Positions 1-8,935 of a DNA stretch of 64,000 bases are shown piece by piece; positions within the stretch are counted from its first letter, which is position 1; each line of letters starts with the position of its first letter. The notes below the pieces were generated by a model. That model was given only the letters and a program-made list of their open reading frames with translations, was not told the DNA's origin and ran no database searches. The stretch comes from JAZDEY01 sp043808325 [NCBI: Candidatus Eiseniibacteriota bacterium] (lineage in GTDB: Bacteria > Arandabacterota > Arandabacteria > Arandabacterales), in contig JAZDEY010000035.1 of assembly GCA_043808325.1 (NCBI GenBank), positions 28,116 to 92,115 on the forward strand. The letters are read 5' to 3'. Made by a program: the position numbers and the translations under genes.

Positions 1-529
1 CTTCGAGCGTCGATCCCAGGTCGGTCTCCTCACGCGCCTCCACCTCGGAGAGCTCCTTCAATATGGAGTGAAGATGGCGCCTCATGGACCGCGGAGGAAT
101 ATATCGCCGCAGTTTGGTATCGAAGACCAGGAGGCCGACCGAATCCTGCTGCTTGAGCATCAGGTAGGCGAGCGAGGCCGTGAGATAGCAGCCGTACTCA
201 AGCTTGGTGATGCCGTCGGACTTATAGCCCATGGACCCGCTGCCGTCCAGAATCAGATAAGCGCGGAGGTTGGTCTCCTCTTCGTATTCCTTTATGTAGA
301 ACCGATCGGTCTTGCCGTAGACCTTCCAGTCGATGTGCCGAATCGGATCGCCCGGCATATACTGGCGGTGCTCGGCGAATTCAACCGAGAATCCCTTGTA
401 CGGGCCCCGGTGAAGGCCCGACACAAAGCCCTCGACCACCAACCGCGCTTTGACGTCCAGGCCCTTGAGCCGGGAGATTACGGCGGGATCCAGGTACTTG
501 CGAAAAGGTTCGATCACTCTGTCTGCCAC
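1..529 (-). CDS. DUF58 domain protein (3' end outside window)
   Basis: The leftward reading frame starts at a GTG (529) preceded by a GGAGG ribosome-binding site and runs off the left edge after 176 codons. It carries the DUF58 hallmark: a PGDPIRHIDWKVYGKTD-type segment about 60 residues in, followed by a von Willebrand-A-like start with D-G-S-G-S-M-G, the metal-site motif. DUF58 proteins are usually encoded next to MoxR AAA+ ATPases, and here the MoxR gene lies immediately upstream (start-to-stop gap about 46 nt), so the two are probably one operon. The exact job of the pair is unknown for most bacteria; chaperone-like assembly or metal insertion has been proposed for the family. The missing C-terminus prevents a length check. 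Confidence 0.88.
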   Translation of the reverse strand, partial: MADRVIEPFRKYLDPAVISRLKGLDVKARLVVEGFVSGLHRGPYKGFSVEFAEHRQYMPGDPIRHIDWKVYGKTDRFYIKEYEEETNLRAYLILDGSGSMGYKSDGITKLEYGCYLTASLAYLMLKQQDSVGLLVFDTKLRRYIPPRSMRRHLHSILKELSEVEAREETDLGSTLE

Positions 530-575
530 GCGTGGCCTCCACAGTCTCCCTCGCTGTCTCCAAGCTTACGGCGTG

Positions 576-1583
576 TTACCTTTCGGCAACCTCCGGGATT
601 TCTTTGAGGAGTCTGTCGATGATATCAACCGTGGTGATGCCGTCGGCCTCGGCGCTAAAATTGGTGACTATCCTGTGGCGCAGCACCGGCTTTGTCACCT
701 GGCGAACGTCATCGCAGGACGGCGTGTAGCGGCCGGCAAGGATCGCCCGGGTCTTGGCGCCGAGAACGAGATACTGCGAAGCCCTGGGGCCGGCGCCCCA
801 GCTGACCCAGTCCTTGATGAATTGGGGGACGCCCTGGTCGGTGGGCCGCGTTGAGCGAACGAAATCCACGGCATATTTGACCACGTGCTTGGGCACGGGG
901 ACTCTGCGCACCAGGCGCTGAAGCTCCATGATGTCGGCAGCTGCGAGCACGCGCTCCAGCTCGGGCGCATACGCGCTGGTCGTGGTCTCGACGATCTCGA
1001 GTTCCTCATCATGCTTGGGATAATCCACATAAATGTTGAACATGAATCGGTCCAGCTGGGCCTCGGGAAGCGGATAGGTGCCTTCCAGCTCGATCGGATT
1101 CTGAGTCGCGAGCACAAAGAACGGTAGATCCAGATCGTAGGTCTCCCCGCCTGCGGTCACCTGCCGCTCCTGCATCGCCTGGAGGAGCGCCGACTGGGTC
1201 TTGGGCGGGGTTCGGTTGATCTCATCCGCCAGTACGATGTTGGCGAAGACCGGGCCCCGGACGAACCGGAAGGCTCGTCTGCCGGTGGTCTTATCCTCTT
1301 CGATGATGTCGGTTCCGGTTATGTCGGAGGGCATCAGATCGGGAGTGAACTGAATCCGGTTGAACTTGAGGTCAAGGATGCGCGCGATCGTGCTCACCAG
1401 GAGTGTCTTGGCAAGCCCGGGGACCCCGACCAGCAGGCAGTGACCGTCCGACAGGAGTGCAATCAACATCTCCTCGATCACCCGCTCCTGTCCGATGATC
1501 ACCTTCTTCACTTGTCCGACGATCTTCTCTCGTGCCTTATTCAGGTTCTCAACAGTCTCGATGTCTCGGTTTGCGCTCGTCAC
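576..1583 (-). CDS. MoxR-family AAA+ ATPase
   Basis: A 335-residue protein. Walker A is GVPGLAKT near residues 53-60 and Walker B is VLADEINR near 115, followed by the TPPKTQSALLQAMQERQVT sensor region, all typical of the MoxR subfamily. The length matches the family (about 320-340). The start is a GTG with GGAGGG seven bases upstream. It sits directly before the DUF58 gene, the commonest MoxR partnership, in which the ATPase is thought to act as a chaperone for the vWA-like partner. The function is a family-level inference; the family assignment is secure. Confidence 0.95.
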   Translation of the reverse strand: MTSANRDIETVENLNKAREKIVGQVKKVIIGQERVIEEMLIALLSDGHCLLVGVPGLAKTLLVSTIARILDLKFNRIQFTPDLMPSDITGTDIIEEDKTTGRRAFRFVRGPVFANIVLADEINRTPPKTQSALLQAMQERQVTAGGETYDLDLPFFVLATQNPIELEGTYPLPEAQLDRFMFNIYVDYPKHDEELEIVETTTSAYAPELERVLAAADIMELQRLVRRVPVPKHVVKYAVDFVRSTRPTDQGVPQFIKDWVSWGAGPRASQYLVLGAKTRAILAGRYTPSCDDVRQVTKPVLRHRIVTNFSAEADGITTVDIIDRLLKEIPEVAER

Positions 1584-1652
1584 AACTTACCCTCCAGTTC
1601 GATTGCCCGCACCCGTCGTCCCCGTGCCCCGCCGGCACGCGAGGGTGAGGGC

Positions 1653-2159
1653 TTAATCCGCTATCCCAAAACGTTTCTCCTCGGTGACCTTCTCGGGCCG
1701 TGTCACTAAAATGCCCTGTATGGTATAAGCCCCAAGCGCCGCATTTGTTCCATCGGCCAACTTCTGGTTCCACTGGGCGCCGTAAATCACGGAGTCGTGC
1801 GGCGCAATTGCGGCACCGGAGAGCACTTGGGCAAACATCATTTCGTCCGACCATCGCCAGATGATATCTCTTCCTTTTCTCACGACGAAGTCGGCAGTCT
1901 GTGCGGTTGGGAAGACAAGGCTGAGTGGCCTCGCGGTAGTATTGCTCACCACCAGCCTGACCATTACCTTCTCTCCGATCGCATAGCTTCCCGCATTGAG
2001 CCGCACCGAAAGCGCCAGCGATTCCGCTGCCACGGCGCTCCCCGGAGGCGAAGGACTCTTGGCCCGGCCGCCGCAGGAGAAAAGCCCACTCGCCACGATC
2101 ATCGCAAGTGCAGCAGCCGAGATAGCGAAAATGAATGCCGCCCTTCTCTCTGGCCTCAT
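1653..2159 (-). CDS. Lipoprotein with BsuPI-type (intracellular proteinase inhibitor-like) domain
   Basis: From the ATG at 2159 (AAGGA just upstream) the product is 168 residues. An in-frame ATG nine codons earlier lacks a good ribosome-binding site. A short basic start, a hydrophobic stretch and LFSCGG form a lipoprotein signal with the lipobox Cys near residue 30. The rest looks like a BsuPI fold: a beta-sandwich with VRLVVSNTT, LVFPTAQTADFVV, IIWRWSDEMMF and GAYTIQGILV strands. BsuPI was first described as a Bacillus protease inhibitor, but most exported members have no tested role. It precedes the moxR-DUF58 pair on the same strand with a gap of about 70 nt and could be co-transcribed. 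Confidence 0.7.
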   Translation of the reverse strand: MRPERRAAFIFAISAAALAMIVASGLFSCGGRAKSPSPPGSAVAAESLALSVRLNAGSYAIGEKVMVRLVVSNTTARPLSLVFPTAQTADFVVRKGRDIIWRWSDEMMFAQVLSGAAIAPHDSVIYGAQWNQKLADGTNAALGAYTIQGILVTRPEKVTEEKRFGIAD

Positions 2160-2305
2160 ATCGTCCTTCCAGGGGAGAAAGCCCAACCGGTAAGCCCGTG
2201 TAGCCTAAACTAACAACCGCCCTGCCGGGATGTCAAACTATATCGGGGTTCCGGGGCTCGGAGTTCCGCGGGATTGCATGCGGGGGCCTTTACGGGGCCG
2301 GCAAC

Positions 2306-3175
2306 TTATTTGTACATTGCCTTAATGCTTCCCCAGGTCGCCGGCACGGTGGCAGCGCTCCACTCGCAGAATGACGCCCTCCACAGCGCTTCGAGGTAAC
2401 CGTAGGGAACAGCCCCGGCGGGGTCCGGGACGGGATCAGGCACGCCCCAGGCGGGTTCCATTCCATAATAGTAGGTACGAACGGCCGCTCGCGGGTACAC
2501 GTAGGGATATGTGCCCATCTGGCAGCAACTTGAGTTTGCCGGGCAGCCGGCGGCACAAGCGCTCACATTGTCAAGCACAAGCAGGGGATGGCCGGTCGGG
2601 TTCTTCCAGGTGATCAGGGCGACGAAGTCACCCCGGCACTGGGCAAGATCAAGTCCGTCAACCGCGCCGCCGTTGGTGAAGTCTATCACGACCGGTGTGA
2701 AGGCGGCCGTATCCGTGTAGGCCACGGCGAACTCCCTGTTCGCAAGCAGGTTCCCTGTCGGTTCCCCGTTCCCGTCCGAGCCGAAGACCCTCAAGATCAT
2801 GTCCTGATCGGCCGGCGGAGGAAGAGCGTCGTAGAAAACCAGCTCAATTGTATCGAGCGTGAGACAGGCCGCCGTATCGCAAGCTGTGGCCCACGGCACT
2901 ACGTCGGTCATCGTGAAGCGGACCACGTAGGTCTCATTCTCCCCAATACCCTCCACGACCGTAACATAGGCGCACTCCTCAAGCAGATAGGAGTAGCTCA
3001 GGCCGCACTGGACCGCGAGGTTCTCGGTTCGAAAATCCCGGAGATCTGTCATATCGTTAAGGGTAAGCGGTACAGACCTCAGCTCACTGGCAGCGAGATT
3101 CCGCGCACCCGAGCCGACAAGGAGCATGGTGATTGCCCCAAGAGCCAGCAGAGTAATGATTGGTGCGGTCTTCAT
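2306..3175 (-). CDS. Secreted cysteine-containing protein of unknown function
   Basis: A 289-residue protein with an N-terminal signal peptide (MKTAPIITLLALGAITMLLVGSG). I do not recognise the family. The body is rich in Cys, Tyr and Pro, with several closely spaced Cys pairs (CDTAAC, CAAGCPANSSCC) that could form disulfides. The central part (ILRVFGSDGNGEPTGNLL to VVIDFTNGG) resembles beta-sandwich segments seen in secreted proteins of FCB-group bacteria. Unlike its large neighbour it lacks an FlgD-like sorting tail. It is preceded by an unusually structured leader of about 100 nt. Confidence 0.6.
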   Translation of the reverse strand: MKTAPIITLLALGAITMLLVGSGARNLAASELRSVPLTLNDMTDLRDFRTENLAVQCGLSYSYLLEECAYVTVVEGIGENETYVVRFTMTDVVPWATACDTAACLTLDTIELVFYDALPPPADQDMILRVFGSDGNGEPTGNLLANREFAVAYTDTAAFTPVVIDFTNGGAVDGLDLAQCRGDFVALITWKNPTGHPLLVLDNVSACAAGCPANSSCCQMGTYPYVYPRAAVRTYYYGMEPAWGVPDPVPDPAGAVPYGYLEALWRASFCEWSAATVPATWGSIKAMYK

Positions 3176-3350
3176 AATTGCAGGTCCCCCTCGCGATTCC
3201 TTCGCGATTCCTTGACCTTGGTCCCCTCCTTCCTGTATCGGTCGCTACCCTTCCGGGCTTGAGCCGCTTCCGGCCGGCCACCGCAGGCCCTACCTGGAAG
3301 GTATCCTGTCTTCGGGCTTGCCAATACAGCGATTGCCGTTTTTGCGAACC
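3176..3350 (-). promoter_or_regulatory. Structured 5' leader (candidate cis-regulatory RNA)
   Basis: Read on the minus strand, the segment before the secreted-protein gene can fold strongly. A nine-pair closing helix joins CUGUAUUGG (3329-3321) to CCGAUACAG (3241-3233). Inside it, UACCUUCC pairs with GGAAGGGUA with one bulged G, and GC-rich inner helices follow. The segment next to the closing helix reads AAGCCCGAAGAC, similar to the B12-box strand of cobalamin riboswitches, but the rest of that aptamer is missing. No GEMM (c-di-GMP) core was recognised either. The structure is seen in the sequence; a regulatory role is inference. Confidence 0.4.
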
Positions 3351-3910
3351 CCTAATTCTCAACCCTATTTCAAATTGAAACCTGTGGAAAACCGCTCTTA
3401 TACTTGTTTCAAGCCCGGCCATAACCCATTGATTCTACAAGACATTCTCACTTATCAACACCCCCCGTGACGTTATCCACATTTCCACATCGGCGATTCC
3501 TGGGCCGGAGCGCAACCTCCTGACCGAGCGAGGCCTGGTGCCTCGGGGCGGGAGCTCTTCGCTCAGAGGCCTGCCGGAAGTGGCCTTGGGGCCTCGGGGC
3601 GGCAGCCCTTCACTCAGAGGCTCGGCGCCGGTGGCCCTTGCTGCGATACTACACTTGCTTCGGGCCACTCGTCACCTCGCTACCGAATTGGAGTGGGCGA
3701 GGGAGGAGGGTTGATGCGTAGGCGAATGGGGTTACTGAGCCGGAGCACAACCCCCCGCCGAGCGCACCGAACGTGCCGGACCGAGCGAGACCGCAGGGTC
3801 TCGGATAGCGGATTCATATTATCATATACGAATATGATTATGTCGTTGGGCCGGGGCCGGGATTGCTCGCCCCTTATGCGCCGTTCGCAGATGGGGAATG
3901 CCGTAGGCCT
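3351..3910. other. Gene-free region with repeats
   Basis: About 560 bases between two leftward genes. No convincing protein is seen: the open frames here have repetitive, biased composition (RPLSEELPPRG-type repeats). It contains a two-copy tandem repeat (3541-3570 and 3592-3621), a short GC-rich hairpin near 3787-3804, and a second partial duplication: GCCGGAGCGCAACC near 3504 resembles GCCGGAGCACAACC near 3739. Confidence 0.6.
3541..3621. repeat. Two-copy tandem repeat, 51-bp period
   Basis: The 30-bp units at 3541-3570 and 3592-3621 both begin CCTCGGGGCGG and end CTCAGAGGC, with 27 of 30 bases identical by eye. Each unit is flanked by GGCC-rich arms that can form small hairpins. No coding function is apparent. 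Confidence 0.7.
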
Positions 3911-3946
3911 AATAAGAAGAGACCGTGCGTGCGGCACGGCCTCTTC
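3911..3946 (-). terminator. Rho-independent terminator of the giant secreted protein gene
   Basis: On the minus strand GAAGAG-GCCGTGC pairs with GCACGGTCTCTTC around a four-base loop and is followed by TTATT. It lies about 100 bp past the stop codon of the leftward gene ending at 4043. Confidence 0.7.
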
Positions 3947-4042
3947 CTCTCACCACCTGTCCACCGCGGTTGCCTCGGCCCCTCGTGGGTCTGCCAATAT
4001 CCCCGGCGGCTCAGTTAAAGACTGCTCCCCTCCCCATCCCGA

Positions 4043-7000
4043 TCATTCGACGACAACTAGTTTCTTGGTTGTGTTCTCGGTACTAGTCGACAATCTAACA
4101 AAGTAGATTCCCACAGGAACCTTCTGGCCCGACTGGCTCATGAAGTTCCAGGTAACCGAATGGCTCCCCGCGCCGACATCGGTATCCATGAGATTCGCAA
4201 CCACACGGCCGTGTATGTCGTAGATATCGATGCGCACACGGTCGGCGCCCGCGGTATAGAACGCGAGGCTTACTTGAGACTCGCCCCTGGCACCGATCTG
4301 GTCGCCGAACTCAAAGGCAGCGGCGGCCGACGGGCTCATACTGCCTTCGTCGTCGCGTCCGGGCACCCTGATGCAGTCAGACCCGGTGAACCGAGTACCA
4401 TTCCTAAGCACGCCCGTGAGCGTGACCTTGACAGTCTGACCTTTGATGAGGCTCAGGCCAAGCCTCCCGATGCCCTTGTCCGGGAACTTGAGCACCAGGT
4501 CGAGGTATCCATCAGGACCTTGATCGCTGCAGCCGCAGAGCTGGCCCATATAAGGGGTCCCGCCATCTTCATACGACCACTTCTCCGGGGCAAGCGACGC
4601 GCTCGAGCCTTCGGCCGTCAATCTGATCGACGGCGGGTCGATATCCCTGACGTTGAGGCTCCTGGTCCCGAGAATCGCTACCCTCAGCACGCCTTCGGCC
4701 TTGGGATTGACCACATTCGGACAGTCGCCCGGATTCACATCGACATAGACCCGAATCTCGTTAGCCACGACCTGGGTGGTCTCGGCGGCCACAACCGGCA
4801 TCGGCGTCTGGGTGCTGGTGACCGATGCCGTGTTGATGAGATCACCCGTCGGGGTGCCGTCATTAACCTTGACCCACAGGTGCACCAACAAGGAGCTATG
4901 GGCAGGCAACGGATCGAGATTCCACGTCACCTGATGGGTGGGGACGTCGAGCGTATAGGGGCTCGTCGCCCACACGAAACTGACGTCCGCGGGCATCTGG
5001 TCCATGATGGTCCCGCCGGTCACCTCGACGTCGTTGTCATTGTAGCAGCGTATCTCGTAGCGGACCGTATCGCCCGGAGCAACCGGCGCCGTCAGGTTAT
5101 CCGTCTTGGTGAGCCTGAGCGGCACATACGGGTACTGGCAGACGTCTATCGAGAGGTTGTCCCCGGCATGGTTACCCGGAGCCTCCCAGTAGATCCAGCA
5201 TTCGTTGTAAAGCACGCTGCCGTAAGCCACGCTAGGATCGACCTGTACGTCGAGCTCGACCGAACCGCTCGCCAAACCGGCCAAGGTGCCGATCGTCCAG
5301 AGCACGCTCGGAGGCGGACCTGGCCGGTAGAGCCCACCATGGGTGTCGGTCACTATCAGGCCGGGGGACACCGGTTCGAGCACCAACACGTCGGCGACAG
5401 GTATGGCATTGGGGTTATGGTAACTCAGCGTATAGGTAATCGTGCCGCCAGGACTGACGCAATCCGTAACGCTGGAGGTCTTATCGATCTCAAGCGGCAA
5501 CAACGGACAGGCGTCCCGAATGATCGTCTGGCAGCAACTTGCGGCGTTGCCGCAGCCATCGGAGGCCGTCCAGCACCTGGTGTAGGTCATCTCCCCAGGA
5601 TTGGGACCGGGCACCGATGTGTCTTGACTGACGACTACCTGTGGTGCCCGATTGCAGTTATCCACGGCCGTAGGCGGCGTGAAGATCAAAGGATCGCTGC
5701 AGCCAATGCGGCCATCTGCCGCACAGGTTATCGTCGGTGGAACCGTGTCCACGATCGTGATGGTCTCGAGACAGGACGCTGTATTGAGACAATCGTCGTT
5801 CGCCGTCCACTGGCGTCGGATCTGGTATGATCCCGGACAGGCACCCGGCACGATCGTATCATTGAAAGTAATGGCCAGGTTCTCGTCGCAGTTGTCGCTT
5901 GCGGTCGCCACGCCGAAATCGCCTATTGAGCTGCACTCGAAGGTTCTATCCGACGGACACATGATAGTCGGTGGAACCGTGTCCCACACCCGAATCGTCT
6001 GGGTCACATCGGTATGGTTGCCGCAAGGGTCGCTCGCGCGATAGGTACGCGTGATCAACTCGGGACAGGTCTGGCCGTTCGGCTGGTCACCGACAAACAC
6101 CACGGTGACGAGACCGCAATTGTCGATCGCGCTCACGCTTGTCGGATCCGGATCAGGCACGTCGCCCGAACACTGGACATTGACATTCGATAGCGGGTCA
6201 ACCTGCGGAGGAGCCGTGTCGTCGATCTGCACCGACTTCTCGCAGTGGCTGATCGGACCCGCGGCACCCATCACATCGAGGATAACCAGGAAGGATGTGC
6301 CACAGGCAGATCCGGCCTGCACCTGGGCCACGGGACCGTTATTGGGCCCCACTATAGTGCCGCTTCCCGCGACCGTCCATACAAACCCGATCGTGCCCGG
6401 AGGCGGTGGGCCGGCAAGCTGGAACGGATTCACCGAGCTCGGGCATACCAGGTCGGGCCCAGTAATGATGCACCCGCAGCCTACCTTCACTATATTCTGG
6501 CAGCACGGCAGTGACGTGTTGCCGCAAGCATCGGTCGCCGTCCAGCACCTGGTGTGAGTGACTTCACCCGCACCCGGCCCGGGGGTCGAGGTTGTTGAGA
6601 CGACATTCAGCACCGGCGACGGGTCACAGTTGTCGGTGACGGTCGGATCGGTGAAGACCGGCGTCTCGTCACACTCGATGGTCACATTCTGGGCGCAGGT
6701 GATGACCGGCGACTGAGTATCCCGCACGGTGATTGTCTGCACACAGGTCGAAGAGTTGCCGCACGCGTCGGTCGCGCGGTAGGTCCGCGTGATCGTCTGG
6801 TTGCACGCAGGCCCGCTGGGCACATCGCCGACATAGGTAATTACCGCGCTGCCGCAATTGTCGGTCGCCGTCACGAGCCCGATGTTTGGATTCGGGATAT
6901 TACTCAGACACTGTACTGTGGTTCCTTGAGGACAAGCTGTGATCTGCGGCGGCGTGGTGTCATGCACTGTGATCGTCTGCATGCAGGTCGCAGTGTTGCC

Positions 7001-8659
7001 GCAGGCATCGGTCGCAGCCCAGGTCCGCGCTATGCTGTAGTTGCCCGCACAATTCCCTGGGGTCACCACATCACTGTGGGCAACCCCGGGCGCCGGATCG
7101 CAATTGTCGATCGCTGTCGCTGTACCCGTGTTGCTCGGATCGCTCGAGGCACTGCATTCAATCGTGGTGTTCGCCGGACACGTGATCTCAGGGACCGTCG
7201 TGTCATCCACCGTGATCACCTGCTGGCACTCCGCCGTGTTGCCGCACGCGTCGATCGCCCTATACGTACGTGTTACCGTGAGAACATTCGCTCCCACGCA
7301 GGTACCGCTCTGGACGTCGCTCCGCCAGGAGATGGCTACATCACCACAGTTGTCCCCCGCTATCACCGCGCCGGTGTTGATCGGGGGCACCTGCGTCAGG
7401 CACTGTACCGTCGTGTTCCCGGGACAAGATGAGATTGTCGGCGCTATGGTGTCGCTGGTCGTCGCTGTCTTCTCGCATGTGCTCGAGAAACCGGCGGCGT
7501 CCACCACCGTCAGGTGCACCGTATATGTTACGCCGCAGCCACCACTGGTCTTCACATTTACCGACTGGCCGCTCGGAGGAGACTGAAGCGTACCGCTGCC
7601 CGTCACCGACCACTGGTAAGACTGCATCCCAACAGGCCCGGAGTACGAACTGGTCGCATTCGGGCATACCGTCGTGGGGCCATTTATCAAACACGCACAA
7701 ACATGCGTAGTGTGGTCCACTGTCCGCGGCGACGGCGTCTCGGTGGCAACCACCGAGCACGTGTTGGAGAAGGATGACCCACCCGCCGTACTCGCCTTCA
7801 CCATCACTACCAGGTCCAGGCTACCACCTGCACTACCCGCCACCGTACCTATAGTCCAGGTCACCGTGCGAGTCCTGGCGTTATAAGAACCTCCACCAGT
7901 CGACGACACATAATCCACCTCGGCAGGTAGAGGATCGGTGATCTCGACATGAGTAAGCGCCGTCCCGTTGGTATTGGTGTACCCTATGGTGTAAGTCATG
8001 TTCGCGCTCGGGAAGGCACACCCATCAGAGGCAATCCCATCGCCCTTGGTCAAAGTGATCGGTTGCAGGGCAACTCGGCAGGGCTCATCACCAGTGAGCC
8101 CACCGACGCCACCCGAGCTGATAAGGATCGGGAAGTCCTGGTACGGACCTGTCACAAAATCGCAATCAACCACGTCGAGCTGATTGGTCGCAGGGTTCGC
8201 AACCGGGGTCACGTAGCCCGGGCCCGTGGCTGCCAACCAGATGTAGCCTGTGGCCAAGCCCCAGCCGTACTGGCAAGTCGTCCATGCAATCGCGGTGCCT
8301 TCCCCGGAATAGAGGATGCCGCCAACCGCAATGTCGCCCTTGCAACGGGTCCAGCTGCCGCTACCCCACTCGATCGGCCACGTCAGACCGAACTCGTGGG
8401 TGGTGTACGAAGCGAGGTCATAGAACACTGGCATGGCATCTACGTCACCGGTGGGTACCCAGGTCTCATTGATGCCTTCGCAGGCCGTGAACGCGGGATA
8501 ACTCTTGGTGCATGAAGTCGGATGCGCCTTGAGGTGGATCGCGATCTTGCAGCCAAGGTTCTGCCCTGCGAAAGCCGGGGCCGTTGCCGTCCCAACGGCA
8601 AACGCCAAAGCTAGGACTGCCACCGCGAGACACAGTGGCTTGGAGATCCGGTGTTGCAT
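4043..8659 (-). CDS. Giant secreted HYR/DUF11 repeat protein with sorting tail
   Basis: From the ATG at 8659 (AAAGGAG eight bases upstream) the product is 1538 residues; an in-frame extension to 8749 lacks a ribosome-binding site. Order of parts: signal peptide (1-31); a unique N-terminal domain (to about 200); a DUF11-type segment; a first block of four HYR-like repeats of about 80 residues (pattern PxITCPxxxxxxC ... DNC ... RTYRATDACGN); a PKD-like segment; three more HYR-like repeats; two further DUF11 segments (about 1070-1300); a module with LCGCSDQGPDGYLDL; and an FlgD-Ig tail (IDIYDIHGRVV ... GIYFVRLST) ending KKLVVVE. HYR and DUF11 domains occur in adhesive surface proteins, and the tail is the type used for type IX-like export or anchoring. 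An adhesin or surface role is inferred. Confidence 0.85.
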   Translation of the reverse strand: MQHRISKPLCLAVAVLALAFAVGTATAPAFAGQNLGCKIAIHLKAHPTSCTKSYPAFTACEGINETWVPTGDVDAMPVFYDLASYTTHEFGLTWPIEWGSGSWTRCKGDIAVGGILYSGEGTAIAWTTCQYGWGLATGYIWLAATGPGYVTPVANPATNQLDVVDCDFVTGPYQDFPILISSGGVGGLTGDEPCRVALQPITLTKGDGIASDGCAFPSANMTYTIGYTNTNGTALTHVEITDPLPAEVDYVSSTGGGSYNARTRTVTWTIGTVAGSAGGSLDLVVMVKASTAGGSSFSNTCSVVATETPSPRTVDHTTHVCACLINGPTTVCPNATSSYSGPVGMQSYQWSVTGSGTLQSPPSGQSVNVKTSGGCGVTYTVHLTVVDAAGFSSTCEKTATTSDTIAPTISSCPGNTTVQCLTQVPPINTGAVIAGDNCGDVAISWRSDVQSGTCVGANVLTVTRTYRAIDACGNTAECQQVITVDDTTVPEITCPANTTIECSASSDPSNTGTATAIDNCDPAPGVAHSDVVTPGNCAGNYSIARTWAATDACGNTATCMQTITVHDTTPPQITACPQGTTVQCLSNIPNPNIGLVTATDNCGSAVITYVGDVPSGPACNQTITRTYRATDACGNSSTCVQTITVRDTQSPVITCAQNVTIECDETPVFTDPTVTDNCDPSPVLNVVSTTSTPGPGAGEVTHTRCWTATDACGNTSLPCCQNIVKVGCGCIITGPDLVCPSSVNPFQLAGPPPPGTIGFVWTVAGSGTIVGPNNGPVAQVQAGSACGTSFLVILDVMGAAGPISHCEKSVQIDDTAPPQVDPLSNVNVQCSGDVPDPDPTSVSAIDNCGLVTVVFVGDQPNGQTCPELITRTYRASDPCGNHTDVTQTIRVWDTVPPTIMCPSDRTFECSSIGDFGVATASDNCDENLAITFNDTIVPGACPGSYQIRRQWTANDDCLNTASCLETITIVDTVPPTITCAADGRIGCSDPLIFTPPTAVDNCNRAPQVVVSQDTSVPGPNPGEMTYTRCWTASDGCGNAASCCQTIIRDACPLLPLEIDKTSSVTDCVSPGGTITYTLSYHNPNAIPVADVLVLEPVSPGLIVTDTHGGLYRPGPPPSVLWTIGTLAGLASGSVELDVQVDPSVAYGSVLYNECWIYWEAPGNHAGDNLSIDVCQYPYVPLRLTKTDNLTAPVAPGDTVRYEIRCYNDNDVEVTGGTIMDQMPADVSFVWATSPYTLDVPTHQVTWNLDPLPAHSSLLVHLWVKVNDGTPTGDLINTASVTSTQTPMPVVAAETTQVVANEIRVYVDVNPGDCPNVVNPKAEGVLRVAILGTRSLNVRDIDPPSIRLTAEGSSASLAPEKWSYEDGGTPYMGQLCGCSDQGPDGYLDLVLKFPDKGIGRLGLSLIKGQTVKVTLTGVLRNGTRFTGSDCIRVPGRDDEGSMSPSAAAAFEFGDQIGARGESQVSLAFYTAGADRVRIDIYDIHGRVVANLMDTDVGAGSHSVTWNFMSQSGQKVPVGIYFVRLSTSTENTTKKLVVVE

Positions 8660-8899
8660 GGAACACACTCCTTTCAACTCACCTTCGGTTTTCGCTCGTA
8701 AGAAAAATGCGGAGAGGCTGGATTGTGATTCCCTGAGCAGACCTGTCACCAGCCGATCTCGATGCCGACGTCACCGTCTAATCGAACTCGGACCGGAGAC
8801 AGTTCTGCCCGCCTCTCGGCACACTCTCACAGCGCCTCTGTCTTCAGCGTCCTTACCGCAGCTAATGAAGCACGAATCCGTTCTTATTTTTCCAGATTG

Positions 8900-8928
8900 A
8901 TTGTACCATATATCTTACGGGTTGTCAA
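8900..8928 (-). promoter_or_regulatory. Sigma70-type promoter for the giant secreted protein
   Basis: On the minus strand there is a perfect TTGACA (8928-8923), a 17-bp spacer and TACAAT (8905-8900). Transcription would start near 8893 and give a leader of about 235 nt before the ATG at 8659. The -35 box is only 7 bp from the insertion sequence. Confidence 0.75.
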
Positions 8929-8935
8929 CGTACCA

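Noticed and set aside
3176-3350. Cobalamin riboswitch
   Set aside because: Only a B12-box-like AAGCCCGAAGAC is present. The upstream GGGAA/CCGGUG and GCCACU elements needed for the aptamer are missing, and the downstream gene is not a cobalamin gene.
3435-3937. Two leftward open frames of 77 and 85 codons
   Set aside because: They read through tandem DNA repeats, giving RPLSEELPPRG-type repetition, and have no ribosome-binding site or recognisable domain.
4160-5830. A 556-codon rightward open frame
   Set aside because: It lies wholly antisense to the giant secreted protein gene, whose domains, start site, promoter and terminator are clear. Its own composition (Arg/His/Gly-rich) matches no family.
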